From the NCBI GenBank assembly GCA_946535225.1, contig CAMNDJ010000010.1, forward strand, positions 1 to 48,306: a stretch of 48,306 bases of DNA, in the 5' to 3' direction. The notes below the pieces were generated by a model that was given only the letters and a program-made list of their open reading frames with translations, did no database searches and was not told where the DNA came from. The stretch comes from an uncultured Lachnospiraceae bacterium (GTDB lineage: Bacteria > Bacillota > Clostridia > Lachnospirales > Lachnospiraceae). A program made the translations under genes and the position numbers. Positions 25,841-34,502 of the stretch are shown here, piece after piece. Every line of letters begins with the position of its first letter. Within the stretch, counting starts at the first letter, position 1.

Positions 25841-25856
25841 TTAAGTATTTCTTAAG
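25841..25856. promoter_or_regulatory. Tandem TTAAG repeats upstream of the response regulator
   Basis: TTAAG at 25841-25845 and again at 25852-25856, 11 bases apart start to start. Tandem half-sites with 10-11-base spacing are what OmpR-family dimers bind, so autoregulation is plausible. No clear promoter could be fixed relative to them. Confidence 0.35.
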
Positions 25857-25868
25857 CCTTAAAAAGGG

Positions 25869-26270
25869 TCAAAATGCATTCCTGTACCATGTGATCTTCT
25901 CGCCCTCTATGGCGATCACATCAAATCTTATATACCGGTCAGAAGGTCTGTACGCCGTATAATATTCTGCGCAGCGCCTCAGTCTCTTTTGTTTGGCTTT
26001 ATCCACCGCTTCTGCCGGAAATCCCCTCGAAGCGTCCTTTCTGTATTTGACCTCGAAAAAAATAAGCGTCTGAGTTTCCTCATCGCTTACATGATCTCTC
26101 CCCTCAGACGAACGCACCGGATCATTTATCCCCGTATCTTCGATGCCTATTATGTCGATCTCTCCGATCTTACCGCAGGTGACATTCCTGTCAACGATCT
26201 TTATCCCAGCATTTTCAAGAAAGGAGATCGCCGCCTCTTCAAAATGTGTTCCTATCTGTCTTTTGTTCAT
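25869..26270 (-). CDS. yraN: YraN (UPF0102) family endonuclease-fold protein
   Basis: 133 residues with the family pattern: GTHFEEAAISFL at the N-terminus, GEIDII, FFEVKYRKD (E-x-K nuclease-like core) and FPAEAVDKAKQKRLRRCAEYY. The fold is a Holliday-junction-resolvase-like nuclease; the biological role is not settled. An insert of about 20 polar residues (GINDPVRSSEGRDHVSDEE) separates the D and ExK motifs, longer than usual. It lies downstream of the FliK-like and rnhB genes, a common position in Clostridia. Confidence 0.9.
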   Translation of the reverse strand: MNKRQIGTHFEEAAISFLENAGIKIVDRNVTCGKIGEIDIIGIEDTGINDPVRSSEGRDHVSDEETQTLIFFEVKYRKDASRGFPAEAVDKAKQKRLRRCAEYYTAYRPSDRYIRFDVIAIEGEKITWYRNAF

Positions 26271-26325
26271 TTATACTTCCTGCATTGTGCCGTTCTTTAT
26301 CTGCGCGCCTGTTTTTGCCTGCAGA

Positions 26326-27999
26326 TCATGCTCTTGCATCAAACGACTGAGTACTCAACAGTATATTGTTCTTATCGCCCGTTATCTTCTCGATCACGCT
26401 CTTATCAGGTTCATCTTTATGTGTAACGGAAGTAGCGACATTATATCCCTTCTTCTGCAATCTTTCATTAAGCTCATCTATATGTGAGGCGATGAAATCG
26501 ATCATCTCCTCTTTTTCGAGAGTGAACTTCGTATTGAGCTTCTGACCTTCGGACAGCGACAGAAATACATCGAGATTTCCAAGATGTTCCATGGAAAGAT
26601 GAAGCAACGCGGTCAGTTTATCGTCTTGTGCGCCGCCGTTTCTGCCTTTTTTGCGCGCATAAACATACAGATCCCCGTTAGCCTGTGTCTCATTCATCTT
26701 AAGCGGGAGCTGTACATAATTGTACATGTCGTTTATATGGTTCATGAAGGTGGTATTCTCCTTCATTCCGGACATGCTTCTGGCAAAATCGGTGTCAGTC
26801 TTGCCGTTTTCTGCCATAAGCCTCTCAAGAGAGTCAGCAAGATTCATTGTCCGCTCATAATACTTCTGTACAAACTTCTCCTCTTTGATATCCTTCGGAT
26901 TCATAAGGAAGTTGTCCTTTAAGAGTTCCGTCACGGCATCCCTTATCTGTGCTCTCACTTCGGGTTTTGCAAGATCCGACTTGTCGATCTCGGATAACTT
27001 GTCGAATATATTGAATTTGTCGATCTTAATGCCTTCTGTTTCGGTTTCGCCGGCATTCCTGCCCGATGCTTCAGGGAGCGCATTATCGCCCTTTATATCC
27101 TGTTCGTTTGCCTGTGAGTAAACGGAAGTAGTTGGGCCTGTTTGTTCTGACACCTGTGTCATACTGTTTCCGGATGCGCCGTCCTTGCCGGGTACGGGTA
27201 TATCCTTGATATCAGAACTTATCATCTCTTCTTTATTAAGAGCAAGGCTTTCTTCAACCATAGCACCTGATCCATCGGCAGACTCTTTTCCCGGAGGCAA
27301 AAGTTCCTTTAATCCGTTTAAGATGTTCAGGGCCTGTTCAGAACCGTCAGACAAAGCGTCCGTGATCACTGATGTGAGTTCGGATGCAGAATCGGAAACA
27401 TTCTCCATCATCCACTGATTGTTGTTATTATACAGATGCATCTGATGAACATTACCTTCATTAACGGGGATATCCATTTTGTGCAGCATCACTATATCCC
27501 TTACATCCGCATCGGGATACATCGTAAGCTCTCTGTTGATGGTATTTAACATCTCCTTATTGATCGGCATGCCGTTTTGCATAAGCGTATCCACCATCTC
27601 TACGGCTGTATCGCTCGCAGCGATACCGGCCGCATCAAGCGCGCTCATTATGGTTGTTGAATTGCTCATATTGGCAAAGAGCGGTCTTAAAGTCAGCTGT
27701 CCTCCCTGATTGCTCTTAACCTCAAAACTCATGAGCTGTCCCAAAGACAGATTCATGTCCTGTTCAAGCATCGTAGTGAGTCTTGCATTATCGCCAAGCA
27801 GCAGCTCTATTGAATTGCCGTCTTTACTCACAAGCTGTCCCTGAATGGTGTCACCGGCGCTTAAGCCGCTCACTTCCTTAAGTATCGCAGCCGCAGCCTG
27901 ACGCATGAGTGCAGAAGTCTCTCCGGCAGCCTGTCCGGATGAGATCTGGCTGTTCTGATTTATATTGCCTATGGGATTGTTAAGTAGATTGATCGCCAT
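26326..27999 (-). CDS. FliK-like (YlqG-type) protein, function unknown
   Basis: 557 residues, soluble. The N-terminal half (to about 210) is rich in Asn, Ser, Met and Gln. The middle (about 210-320) is low-complexity and acidic. The C-terminal part (about 430-520) has the pattern of a FliK Flg_hook domain: LPLKMNET..GDLYVYARKK, LLHLSMEHLGNLDVFLSL, a short beta run, then IDELNERLQKKGY. In Bacillus the rnhB-adjacent gene ylqG is likewise related to FliK. A secretion or hook-length role cannot be claimed; no flagellar genes are nearby. It overlaps rnhB by 20 bases. Confidence 0.7.
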   Translation of the reverse strand: MAINLLNNPIGNINQNSQISSGQAAGETSALMRQAAAAILKEVSGLSAGDTIQGQLVSKDGNSIELLLGDNARLTTMLEQDMNLSLGQLMSFEVKSNQGGQLTLRPLFANMSNSTTIMSALDAAGIAASDTAVEMVDTLMQNGMPINKEMLNTINRELTMYPDADVRDIVMLHKMDIPVNEGNVHQMHLYNNNNQWMMENVSDSASELTSVITDALSDGSEQALNILNGLKELLPPGKESADGSGAMVEESLALNKEEMISSDIKDIPVPGKDGASGNSMTQVSEQTGPTTSVYSQANEQDIKGDNALPEASGRNAGETETEGIKIDKFNIFDKLSEIDKSDLAKPEVRAQIRDAVTELLKDNFLMNPKDIKEEKFVQKYYERTMNLADSLERLMAENGKTDTDFARSMSGMKENTTFMNHINDMYNYVQLPLKMNETQANGDLYVYARKKGRNGGAQDDKLTALLHLSMEHLGNLDVFLSLSEGQKLNTKFTLEKEEMIDFIASHIDELNERLQKKGYNVATSVTHKDEPDKSVIEKITGDKNNILLSTQSFDARA

Positions 28000-28666
28000 T
28001 TACGAAATTACCTATAAAAGATCTTCTGTGGATCGGACATGGTCCAAGTTTCTTAAGCGCTTCAATATGCGCAGCGGACCCGTATCCCTTATTGGATGCA
28101 AATCCGTAACCTTCAAAGACCTTATCATAATCAACCATCAGCCTGTCTCTTGTCACCTTGGCCATGATACTGGCGGCTCCGATGGAAATACTCTTGGCAT
28201 CACCCTTGATGATCGGAACCTGTTTGATATCCACGCCCGGTATAGTGACCGCATCATTTAATAATATATCGGGTCTTACGCTTAAGTTACTTATAGCTTC
28301 ACGCATGGCTTCATATGTAGCCTGCAGTATATTGATCTCATCTATTCTCTCAGGGGATGCATATCCTACGGCCCATGCAACGGCCTTCTGTGCTATCACG
28401 TCGTAGAGTTGCTCTCTCTTCTTCTCGGTAAGCTTCTTGGAATCATTGATATACAGTATGTCACAGTCCTTAGGAAGTATCACTGCTCCGGCAACTACGG
28501 GACCGGCCAGAGGACCTCTGCCGACCTCATCTATTCCGCAGACATATCCGAGATGTTCGTATTCTCTTTCATATACCTTAAGGCCTTCTATACGCTCTTT
28601 CTCGGCTTTAAGTTTCTCTTCGGCTTTTCTTAAGCGTTCAGCCTCCTTAAGTTGTGCTTTGGTCAT
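27980..28666 (-). CDS. rnhB: Ribonuclease HII
   Basis: Removes ribonucleotides embedded in DNA. The catalytic core starts at CGIDEVGRGPLAGPVVAGAV (Asp-Glu pair), with later Asp residues in ILLNDAV and KVTRDRLM. About 45 charged N-terminal residues (KAEEKLKAEKERIEGLK, helical) precede the core, somewhat longer than many RNases HII. 228 residues. It lies between lepB and the FliK-like gene, its usual spot in Firmicutes. Confidence 0.95.
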   Translation of the reverse strand: MTKAQLKEAERLRKAEEKLKAEKERIEGLKVYEREYEHLGYVCGIDEVGRGPLAGPVVAGAVILPKDCDILYINDSKKLTEKKREQLYDVIAQKAVAWAVGYASPERIDEINILQATYEAMREAISNLSVRPDILLNDAVTIPGVDIKQVPIIKGDAKSISIGAASIMAKVTRDRLMVDYDKVFEGYGFASNKGYGSAAHIEALKKLGPCPIHRRSFIGNFVNGDQST

Positions 28667-28683
28667 ATGTAACAGTCCGTTTC

Positions 28684-29250
28684 TTATCTTACTTTTCCGA
28701 ATTCCCTGAAAGGATAAATGCGGATAAACACCTTGCCTGTCAGTTCACTTTTCTTGATATTGCCGACATCTTCCCAGCGGCTGTCTCTTGAATTATTACG
28801 GTTATCACCGAGCACAAAGAACTCGTCATCCGCAAGAAGTATCGGTTCGATCGCACGCACCGGATTCTCAATGACCTCACGACCGTAGTACTCTTCAAGT
28901 TTCTCTCCGTTTATGTAGATATTACCTTCCGTATCGATCTGCACCGTCTCTCCCGGCAATCCGATCACACGTTTGATGTAATAAGTATGCTTGTCGTATC
29001 TGTAAGGAAAAACTACTATATCGAATCTCTCAGGATCGTGAAATCTGTAGCTTAACTTATCGACTAACAGATTGTCTCCGTCCATAAGAGTCAGTTCCAT
29101 GCTCTCGCCTATCACTTCGGTTCTCTGGCCAACATAATGCACGACCAGGTATGCCACGAGCAAAACGATCAGTATATATACGCTGGTCCCGAGCACCTCC
29201 TTTAATACTGCTTTGTTTTTTGAATTGTTATTACCGCTTTCTTTACTCAT
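28684..29250 (-). CDS. lepB: Type I signal peptidase (first of two)
   Basis: Membrane-anchored protease that removes signal peptides outside the membrane. One helix near the N-terminus (about 22-44), catalytic Ser in GESMELTL, catalytic Lys in YYIKRVIGLPG, and the box GDNRNNSRDSR. Start taken at ATG 29250, six bases after GGAGG; an ATG two codons earlier directly abuts the GGAGG and is unlikely. 188 residues. It overlaps rbgA by eight bases and is a paralogue of the lepB on the other side of rbgA. Confidence 0.94.
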   Translation of the reverse strand: MSKESGNNNSKNKAVLKEVLGTSVYILIVLLVAYLVVHYVGQRTEVIGESMELTLMDGDNLLVDKLSYRFHDPERFDIVVFPYRYDKHTYYIKRVIGLPGETVQIDTEGNIYINGEKLEEYYGREVIENPVRAIEPILLADDEFFVLGDNRNNSRDSRWEDVGNIKKSELTGKVFIRIYPFREFGKVR

Positions 29251-30100
29251 TTCCATCCTCCGGACATTCCAAAGTCATTCTTCCGAGCCGTCCCGCTCTG
29301 AAATCATCCATAAGCAGCCTTGCAGCTTTGGCTGTATCCACGCTGCCTCCTTCCGCAAGACATCCTCTCACTCTTCCTATCTCTTCCAGAATATGATAGT
29401 CTTTTGGAGTTTTTCTGTCTATCAAATAATGATCCGTTATATTATCGGGATATATATCTTCCAAATATCTTATCAGATCGAGTGCCATTTCTTCCGTAAC
29501 TATTATCTCGTCATTTATGGAACCCACAAAAGCAAGCCTCATCCCGACAGCTTCATCCTCAAATTTAGGCCATAGTATACCCGGCGTATCCAAAAGCTCA
29601 AGCTTTTTATCCGGTTTGATCCACTGCTTGCCCTTAGTGACACCGGGTTTGTTGCCGGTCTTTGTCACCGCTCTGCCCGCAAACGCATTGATAAATGTGG
29701 ACTTTCCGACATTGGGTATCCCGACGACCATAGCTCTGACGGGTCTGTTCTTGATCCCCCTTTTTCTGTCTCTTTCGATCTTATCACTGCAGACTATGCC
29801 GATCCCGTTCCTAACTTCATCCATCCGGCCGTTTTTCTTAAGATCCGTCTCGATCGCATGAATGCCCTTATCCTTAAAATATGCAAGCCACTCTTTACTC
29901 ACTTTCGGATCCGCAAGATCGGCCTTGCTTAAAAGGACCATCCTGGCTTTGTTCACACCCAGTCTGTCAATATCGGGATTACGGCTGCTAAGCGGTATCC
30001 TTGCATCAACTATCTCTATGATAAGATCTATTAGCTTAATGTCCTCCTGCATCTGACGCACGGCTTTGGTCATATGCCCCGGGTACCACTGATAGGTCAT
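29243..30100 (-). CDS. rbgA: Ribosome biogenesis GTPase RbgA
   Basis: Assists late 50S assembly. Circularly permuted GTPase order: the G4-like motif (SKADL) and G5 come before G1 (GIPNVGKSTF), then G3 (DTPGILWP). The N-terminus QWYPGHMTKA is the family hallmark. 285 residues, standard. Ribosome binding site AAGGAGAAGGG. It overlaps both flanking lepB genes (four and eight bases), so all three are translated as a coupled unit. Confidence 0.96.
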   Translation of the reverse strand: MTYQWYPGHMTKAVRQMQEDIKLIDLIIEIVDARIPLSSRNPDIDRLGVNKARMVLLSKADLADPKVSKEWLAYFKDKGIHAIETDLKKNGRMDEVRNGIGIVCSDKIERDRKRGIKNRPVRAMVVGIPNVGKSTFINAFAGRAVTKTGNKPGVTKGKQWIKPDKKLELLDTPGILWPKFEDEAVGMRLAFVGSINDEIIVTEEMALDLIRYLEDIYPDNITDHYLIDRKTPKDYHILEEIGRVRGCLAEGGSVDTAKAARLLMDDFRAGRLGRMTLECPEDGNE

Positions 30101-30708
30101 TTACCCTTCTCCTTATCTCCTCTTCCTATGTAGCCGAACTTGGAATCGCCTTTTGTAAGTTTGAACCACGCTCTCCCTTCGATAAGGTTTATATTGAGCG
30201 GTCCGATATTGCCGGATCTTGAATCCTCACCGTTATTGCGGTTATCACCCAATACAAAGTACTCATCTTCACCGAGAGTCAACGGGTTCTCGGCTATACC
30301 CGGATCTTCCATGAGGTCATATTTATCGGCATTGCTCTCCGGTTCGTCATTGATATACAGCCTTCCTGCCGAGATCTGCACAGTATCTCCCGGAAGAGCC
30401 ACGACTCTTTTGATGTAATAATGTGTATGCTCATTGCCGTTTGGCAGGAATACGACTATGTCACCGTATCGGGGCTTACTGAGCAGATAGCTGAACTTGC
30501 TGATATAAATGGTCTGCCCGTTATACAAAGATGTCTCCATGCTCGAACCTATGACACTCGTCTTGTGTCCCCAGTTATGCACCAGGAAAAGCGCCAGACC
30601 TATGGCTGCGAGGATACCGAATATGTATCTTACGACCTCCATAAAACTGTCGCTTTCGAGTTTGTATCTTTTCTTGCGGAAATTTAAGCCCTGCGTTCTT
30701 CTGCTCAT
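30097..30708 (-). CDS. lepB: Type I signal peptidase (second of two)
   Basis: 203 residues: basic N-terminus, one membrane helix (about 25-44), catalytic Ser in GSSMETSL, catalytic Lys in YYIKRVVALPG, and GDNRNNGEDSR. Full catalytic set, so active in principle. It differs from the other LepB here in the N-terminus and the loop after the lysine. No ribosome binding site precedes the ATG; a promoter-like -10 lies just seven bases upstream, so the mRNA may be leaderless. An internal ATG at codon 23 also lacks a ribosome binding site. Confidence 0.92.
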   Translation of the reverse strand: MSRRTQGLNFRKKRYKLESDSFMEVVRYIFGILAAIGLALFLVHNWGHKTSVIGSSMETSLYNGQTIYISKFSYLLSKPRYGDIVVFLPNGNEHTHYYIKRVVALPGDTVQISAGRLYINDEPESNADKYDLMEDPGIAENPLTLGEDEYFVLGDNRNNGEDSRSGNIGPLNINLIEGRAWFKLTKGDSKFGYIGRGDKEKGK

Positions 30709-30715
30709 AAATTAT

Positions 30716-30743
30716 ATAATAACATAAAAAAGCGATGTATCAA
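30716..30743 (-). promoter_or_regulatory. Possible promoter giving a leaderless lepB transcript
   Basis: Minus-strand TTGATA (30743-30738), 16-base spacer, TATTAT (30721-30716); seven bases later comes the lepB ATG. The -35 lies in the loop of the rplS terminator. Confidence 0.4.
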
Positions 30744-30757
30744 ACAGACACATCGCT
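30731..30757 (-). terminator. Terminator of rplS
   Basis: Eight-base stem AGCGATGT / ACATCGCT with an 11-base loop, followed on the minus strand by T6. Confidence 0.75.
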
Positions 30758-30780
30758 CAGTACTCCTTATATCGTCATCA

Positions 30781-31131
30781 TTACTTGATAACTTCTTTGA
30801 CCTTGGCTGCCTTACCTACTCTGTCTCTTAAGTAGAATAACTTAGCTCTTCTGATCTTACCTCTGCGAACCACTTCAACCTTAACTACATTAGGGCTGTG
30901 GACGGGCCATGTCTTCTCAACACCCACACCGTTACTGTTCTTACGCACGGTAAAGGTCTCACGGTTGCTGCCGCCCTGTCTCTTGATGACCGTACCCTCA
31001 AATATCTGGATACGTTCCTTATTTCCCTCTTTGATCCTGTTGTGAACCTTGACGGTATCACCTACGCTAAACTCAGGTACTTCTGCCTTGAGCTCTGCAG
31101 CTTCGATTTCCTTAATGATCTCGTTGTTCAT
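30781..31131 (-). CDS. rplS: 50S ribosomal protein L19
   Basis: Large-subunit protein at the 30S-50S interface. Family stretches: [44 protein letters not shown] and [18 protein letters not shown]. Start set at ATG 31131, just after AAGGAGATTATT, giving 116 residues as expected; the 12 codons further upstream are in frame but lie in the leader. It has its own promoter and leader in addition to read-through from trmD. Confidence 0.96.
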   Translation of the reverse strand: MNNEIIKEIEAAELKAEVPEFSVGDTVKVHNRIKEGNKERIQIFEGTVIKRQGGSNRETFTVRKNSNGVGVEKTWPVHSPNVVKVEVVRRGKIRRAKLFYLRDRVGKAAKVKEVIK

Positions 31132-31203
31132 AATAATCTCCTTATCCATAATGGATGTTCTTGCCATTCATCATTATGGCAGAGGACCATCTATAATAGC
31201 GAC
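31132..31203 (-). ncRNA. Structured 5' leader of rplS, possible L19 autoregulatory leader
   Basis: About 72 untranslated bases between the predicted transcription start and the ATG. They include TGCCA-TAATGATGAA-TGGCA (a five-base hairpin) with flanking ATGG and CCAT that can extend the fold. Firmicutes rplS leaders are known to bind L19; I cannot verify that this one matches that family's covariance model. Confidence 0.45.
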
Positions 31204-31209
31204 TATGGT

Positions 31210-31238
31210 AGTATAACACACCATTATTTCCTGTGCAA
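31210..31238 (-). promoter_or_regulatory. Promoter of rplS
   Basis: Minus-strand TTGCAC (31238-31233), 17-base spacer, TATACT (31215-31210). Confidence 0.7.
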
Positions 31239-31256
31239 GCACTATTTTATGTAATG

Positions 31257-32024
31257 TCAGGCCTGCTCTTTCATACGTTTCATATATGCCTCATACAGAT
31301 CAGGTCTGCGTTCCTTTGTCCTTATAAGGCTCTGCTCATGCCTCCATTTCTCAACATTGGCATGATGCCCCGACAGAAGTATCTCGGGGACTTTCCTGCC
31401 CCTCCACTCTTCGGGCCTTGAATACTGCGGATATTCAAGCAGACCGTCATCAAAGGATTCTGTTTCGGAACTCTCCACATTACCCAATACGCCCGGAACA
31501 AGTCTTGCGATCGCATCCATGCACACCAGTGCCGGAAGTTCACCTCCCGTCAGGACATAATCACCTATGGATATATTGTCCGTTACGATCTCTTCAAGCA
31601 CCCTCTCATCGACGCCCTCATAGTGTCCGCACAGAAATATGAGTTCATCCTCGGCTGCCAGTTCCGCCGCCTTTTCCTGTGAAAAAACGCCGGCCTGAGG
31701 TGTCATGTATATCGTTCTTATACGCCCGCCCCGAGACGAAGCATCAGAAGATGAGGATGTATTCGGATCGCCCGCGTTTTTTGCCGATATGATCTTATCG
31801 ACAATGGCTCTGTGACAGTCATATATGGGCTGCGCCTGCATCAACATCCCGGCGCCTCCTCCGTATGTATAATCGTCAACCCGGCCGTGCTTATTCTCCG
31901 TGTATGTCCTGATATCGACCGCGTCCACGCTTATATACCCTGCCTGTATGGCTCTGCCGAGTATGCTGGTACAAACAGCGCCCTCTATCAGTTCGGGAAA
32001 CAATGTCATAACATGAAAATTCAT
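31257..32024 (-). CDS. trmD: tRNA (guanine-N1-)-methyltransferase
   Basis: Methylates G37 of tRNAs, preventing frameshifting. SPOUT-family motifs: [48 protein letters not shown] and PGVLGN. 255 residues. Ribosome binding site AAAGGAT. A short polar insert ([13 protein letters not shown], about 92-104) lies before the TIYMTPQ strand, longer than in Bacillus TrmD. Confidence 0.96.
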   Translation of the reverse strand: MNFHVMTLFPELIEGAVCTSILGRAIQAGYISVDAVDIRTYTENKHGRVDDYTYGGGAGMLMQAQPIYDCHRAIVDKIISAKNAGDPNTSSSSDASSRGGRIRTIYMTPQAGVFSQEKAAELAAEDELIFLCGHYEGVDERVLEEIVTDNISIGDYVLTGGELPALVCMDAIARLVPGVLGNVESSETESFDDGLLEYPQYSRPEEWRGRKVPEILLSGHHANVEKWRHEQSLIRTKERRPDLYEAYMKRMKEQA

Positions 32025-32044
32025 AATGATCCTTTGATCGGTGC

Positions 32045-32584
32045 CTAAGCCGGATCTAAAAGTCCCGGCAGTACATGCACCTTCATCTTTCGTGCCTTAA
32101 CATCCACATCAAGGACACAGTCGGCAATAGCCGGCAGAAGCAGCTCACGGCCGTCATCCAATTTGATGACATATACGTCATTTGCGCCGGTCTGCATAAC
32201 ATCAAAGAGGCTGCCGCCTGTCCCTGTATCCGTCTCCACTTCCATTCCGATAAGGTCTGCGATATAGTATTCATCCTTATTTAATCGAATGGCCTTGTCT
32301 CTGGTGACATACAGTTCACACTCTCTCAGAGTCTCAGCTTCATTCATCGATCCATATTCTTCCATGCCGAGTATCACCATATTCTTCTGATACCGCGCAC
32401 TTCGTATATGTACCTCACTCATATTGCCCTTCTTATCAAGGAGCATAGCACTCTTTAATTTAGAGAAACGTTTGATATCATCGGTAGTCGGATACACCTT
32501 TACCTCACCGTGTACTCCGTGAGGAGAGGTGATCACTCCGATACGAAACATATCATCCGCACCGGTATCAGCCGATCTCAACAT
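32045..32584 (-). CDS. rimM: Ribosome maturation factor RimM
   Basis: Helps assemble the 30S head, binding S19. N-terminal RimM barrel begins [24 protein letters not shown], and the PRC-barrel includes [17 protein letters not shown] and [13 protein letters not shown]. 179 residues from the listed ATG, which overlaps khpA by 17 bases and has AGAGGG very close; an ATG 11 codons on (32551, MFRIG) is an equally possible start. Confidence 0.95.
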   Translation of the reverse strand: MLRSADTGADDMFRIGVITSPHGVHGEVKVYPTTDDIKRFSKLKSAMLLDKKGNMSEVHIRSARYQKNMVILGMEEYGSMNEAETLRECELYVTRDKAIRLNKDEYYIADLIGMEVETDTGTGGSLFDVMQTGANDVYVIKLDDGRELLLPAIADCVLDVDVKARKMKVHVLPGLLDPA

Positions 32585-32795
32585 CTACCCTCTGTTTCTC
32601 ATTGGTGTTGGCAGCCTTGACAACGGTCCTTATCGCCTTGGCGATCCTGCCCTGCTTACCGATCACCTTGCCCATATCGCCCTCTGCAACATGCAGAGAA
32701 ACGGTTATATTTCTGCCTTCCTGCTTCTCCTCGACAGTCACTTCATCAGGATTGTCTACCAAAGCCTTGGCAATCACTTCTACTAATTCTTTCAT
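32568..32795 (-). CDS. khpA: KH-domain RNA-binding protein KhpA (YlqC family)
   Basis: 75-residue single KH domain with the GxxG loop in GKVIGKQGRIAKAIRTVVKA (described in two parts: GKQG core, then the helix). Binds RNA with KhpB and influences cell elongation and division in Firmicutes. Clear GGAGG ribosome binding site. Fixed position between rpsP and rimM. Confidence 0.93.
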   Translation of the reverse strand: MKELVEVIAKALVDNPDEVTVEEKQEGRNITVSLHVAEGDMGKVIGKQGRIAKAIRTVVKAANTNEKQRVDVEIG

Positions 32796-32813
32796 GTTTC
32801 CTCCAAACGGGTA

Positions 32814-33056
32814 TTACTGTGTGATCTTAGCCAGCTTAAGGAGCTTGCTTACCATCTCTGTAGGCTGTGCGCCGTTAGCGAGCCACTGCTTAGCCTTCTC
32901 CTCATCGATCTTGAACTCTGAAGGATCCGTGTTGGGATTGTATGTGCCGATCTCCTCAATGAATCTTCCGTCTCTGGGGCTTCTTGAGTCAGCAACAACG
33001 ACACGATAGATCGCATTCCTCTTTGATCCGATTCTTGTAAGTCTCATCTTAACCAT
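32814..33056 (-). CDS. rpsP: 30S ribosomal protein S16
   Basis: 80 residues: [41 protein letters not shown] and [13 protein letters not shown] are family signatures. Start at ATG 33056, after AGGAAGATATC; 16 upstream in-frame codons lack support. A small AACGGA/TCCGTT hairpin (33103-33118) lies in the 98-base gap before it; I see no other signal in that gap. Confidence 0.96.
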   Translation of the reverse strand: MVKMRLTRIGSKRNAIYRVVVADSRSPRDGRFIEEIGTYNPNTDPSEFKIDEEKAKQWLANGAQPTEMVSKLLKLAKITQ

Positions 33057-33154
33057 TTTGATATCTTCCTTTCTTAATAAAAAAATAACTTGCTGTATGA
33101 TCAACGGATCTCTCCGTTAATTCCCTGATATGTATCAGTTATGGATCCGTCCCG

Positions 33155-34501
33155 TCATAAGGGCATCCTGAATCTTCCCTTCTTGCCCATCATGCCCTTC
33201 ATCTGTTTCATCATCTTCTGGCTCTGTTCGAACTGTTTGATGAAACGGTTGACATCGGCTATGTCCACGCCTGCGCCTCTTGCTATCCTGTGCTTACGGC
33301 TCGGATTCATAAGCTTGGGGTTCTCTCTCTCGGCTTTTGTCATGGACAGAACGATGGCTTCGGTACGCGCTAACTGCTTTTCATCTATCGCACCTTCCAA
33401 GTCACTGCTCTTTATGCCCATACCTAGTCCCGGCAGCATACCGAGTATCGAGGAAAGACCGCCCATATTCCTCATCTGTTTCATACTCTCAAGGTAATCG
33501 TTGAAATCAAACTTGCCCTTCTTCATTCGGGCAGCCATGTCACGTTCCTTGTCTGCATCTATATCTATGGCGTTCTGTGCTTTCTCAATGAGGGTGAGCA
33601 CATCTCCCATGCCTAAGATCCTGTTAGCCATCCTGTCGGGATAGAACTGTTCAAGATCATCAAGCTTCTCTCCCATTCCGGCATAGAGGATCGGAAGTTC
33701 GGTCACTGCCTTAACAGAAAGTGCTGCACCGCCTCTGGTATCGCCGTCAAGCTTGGTGAGTATCACCCCGTCAAGACCTATCTTATCCTTGAAATCCGAA
33801 GCGACGTTCACTGCGTCCTGACCTGTCATCGCATCAACGATGAGTATCGTCTGATGAACAGTTACAGCCTCCTTTATGGACTTTAACTCATTCATCATGT
33901 CCTCATCAATATGCAGGCGGCCTGCGGTATCCAAGATCACCACATTGTTGCCGTTCTTGGCTGCATGTTCCAGTGCATGCTTCGCTATATCAACAGGACT
34001 TACATCCGTTCCTTCCGAATAGACTGCTACGCCTGCCTTCTCACCGTTTATCTGTAACTGTTTGACAGCCGCAGGTCTGTATACATCACAGGCGACCAGC
34101 AGAGGCCTTTTGCCTTTGAGTTTCATCTTGGCTGCGAGTTTGGCTGTCGTAGTCGTCTTACCTGCACCCTGAAGACCGCACATCATTATGACGGTTATCG
34201 CCTGACCGGGCTGATAAGCTATCTCTGTAGTCTCGGATCCCATGAGCGAAGTCATCTCTTCGTTAACGATCTTGATGACCATCTGTCCGGGATTTAAGCC
34301 GTTCATGACGTCGGCACCGACTGCTCTCTCTTCAACGGTCTTTATGAAATTCTTAACGACCTTAAAGTTAACATCTGCCTCGAGCAGAGCCATCTTGACA
34401 TCCTTGCAGGCTGTATGTACATCCTCCTCGGTGAGTCGTCCCTTACTCCTTAAGTTCTTGAATACATTCTGAAGTTTTTCGGATAAACTCTCAAAAGCCA
34501 T
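33155..34501 (-). CDS. ffh: Signal recognition particle protein Ffh
   Basis: SRP GTPase that targets nascent membrane proteins with 4.5S RNA. NG domain with GLQGAGKTTTTAKLA, DTAGR and TKLDGD; Met-rich M domain at the C-terminus (FIKQFEQSQKMMKQMKGMMG) with SRKHRIARGAG for RNA binding. 448 residues. It begins one base after ylxM ends. Confidence 0.97.
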   Translation of the reverse strand: MAFESLSEKLQNVFKNLRSKGRLTEEDVHTACKDVKMALLEADVNFKVVKNFIKTVEERAVGADVMNGLNPGQMVIKIVNEEMTSLMGSETTEIAYQPGQAITVIMMCGLQGAGKTTTTAKLAAKMKLKGKRPLLVACDVYRPAAVKQLQINGEKAGVAVYSEGTDVSPVDIAKHALEHAAKNGNNVVILDTAGRLHIDEDMMNELKSIKEAVTVHQTILIVDAMTGQDAVNVASDFKDKIGLDGVILTKLDGDTRGGAALSVKAVTELPILYAGMGEKLDDLEQFYPDRMANRILGMGDVLTLIEKAQNAIDIDADKERDMAARMKKGKFDFNDYLESMKQMRNMGGLSSILGMLPGLGMGIKSSDLEGAIDEKQLARTEAIVLSMTKAERENPKLMNPSRKHRIARGAGVDIADVNRFIKQFEQSQKMMKQMKGMMGKKGRFRMPL

Positions 34502-34502
34502 A

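Noticed and set aside
33103..33118. Small hairpin AACGGA/TCCGTT upstream of rpsP as a terminator
   Set aside because: Only six base pairs and no T run directly after it; the operon order argues for read-through.
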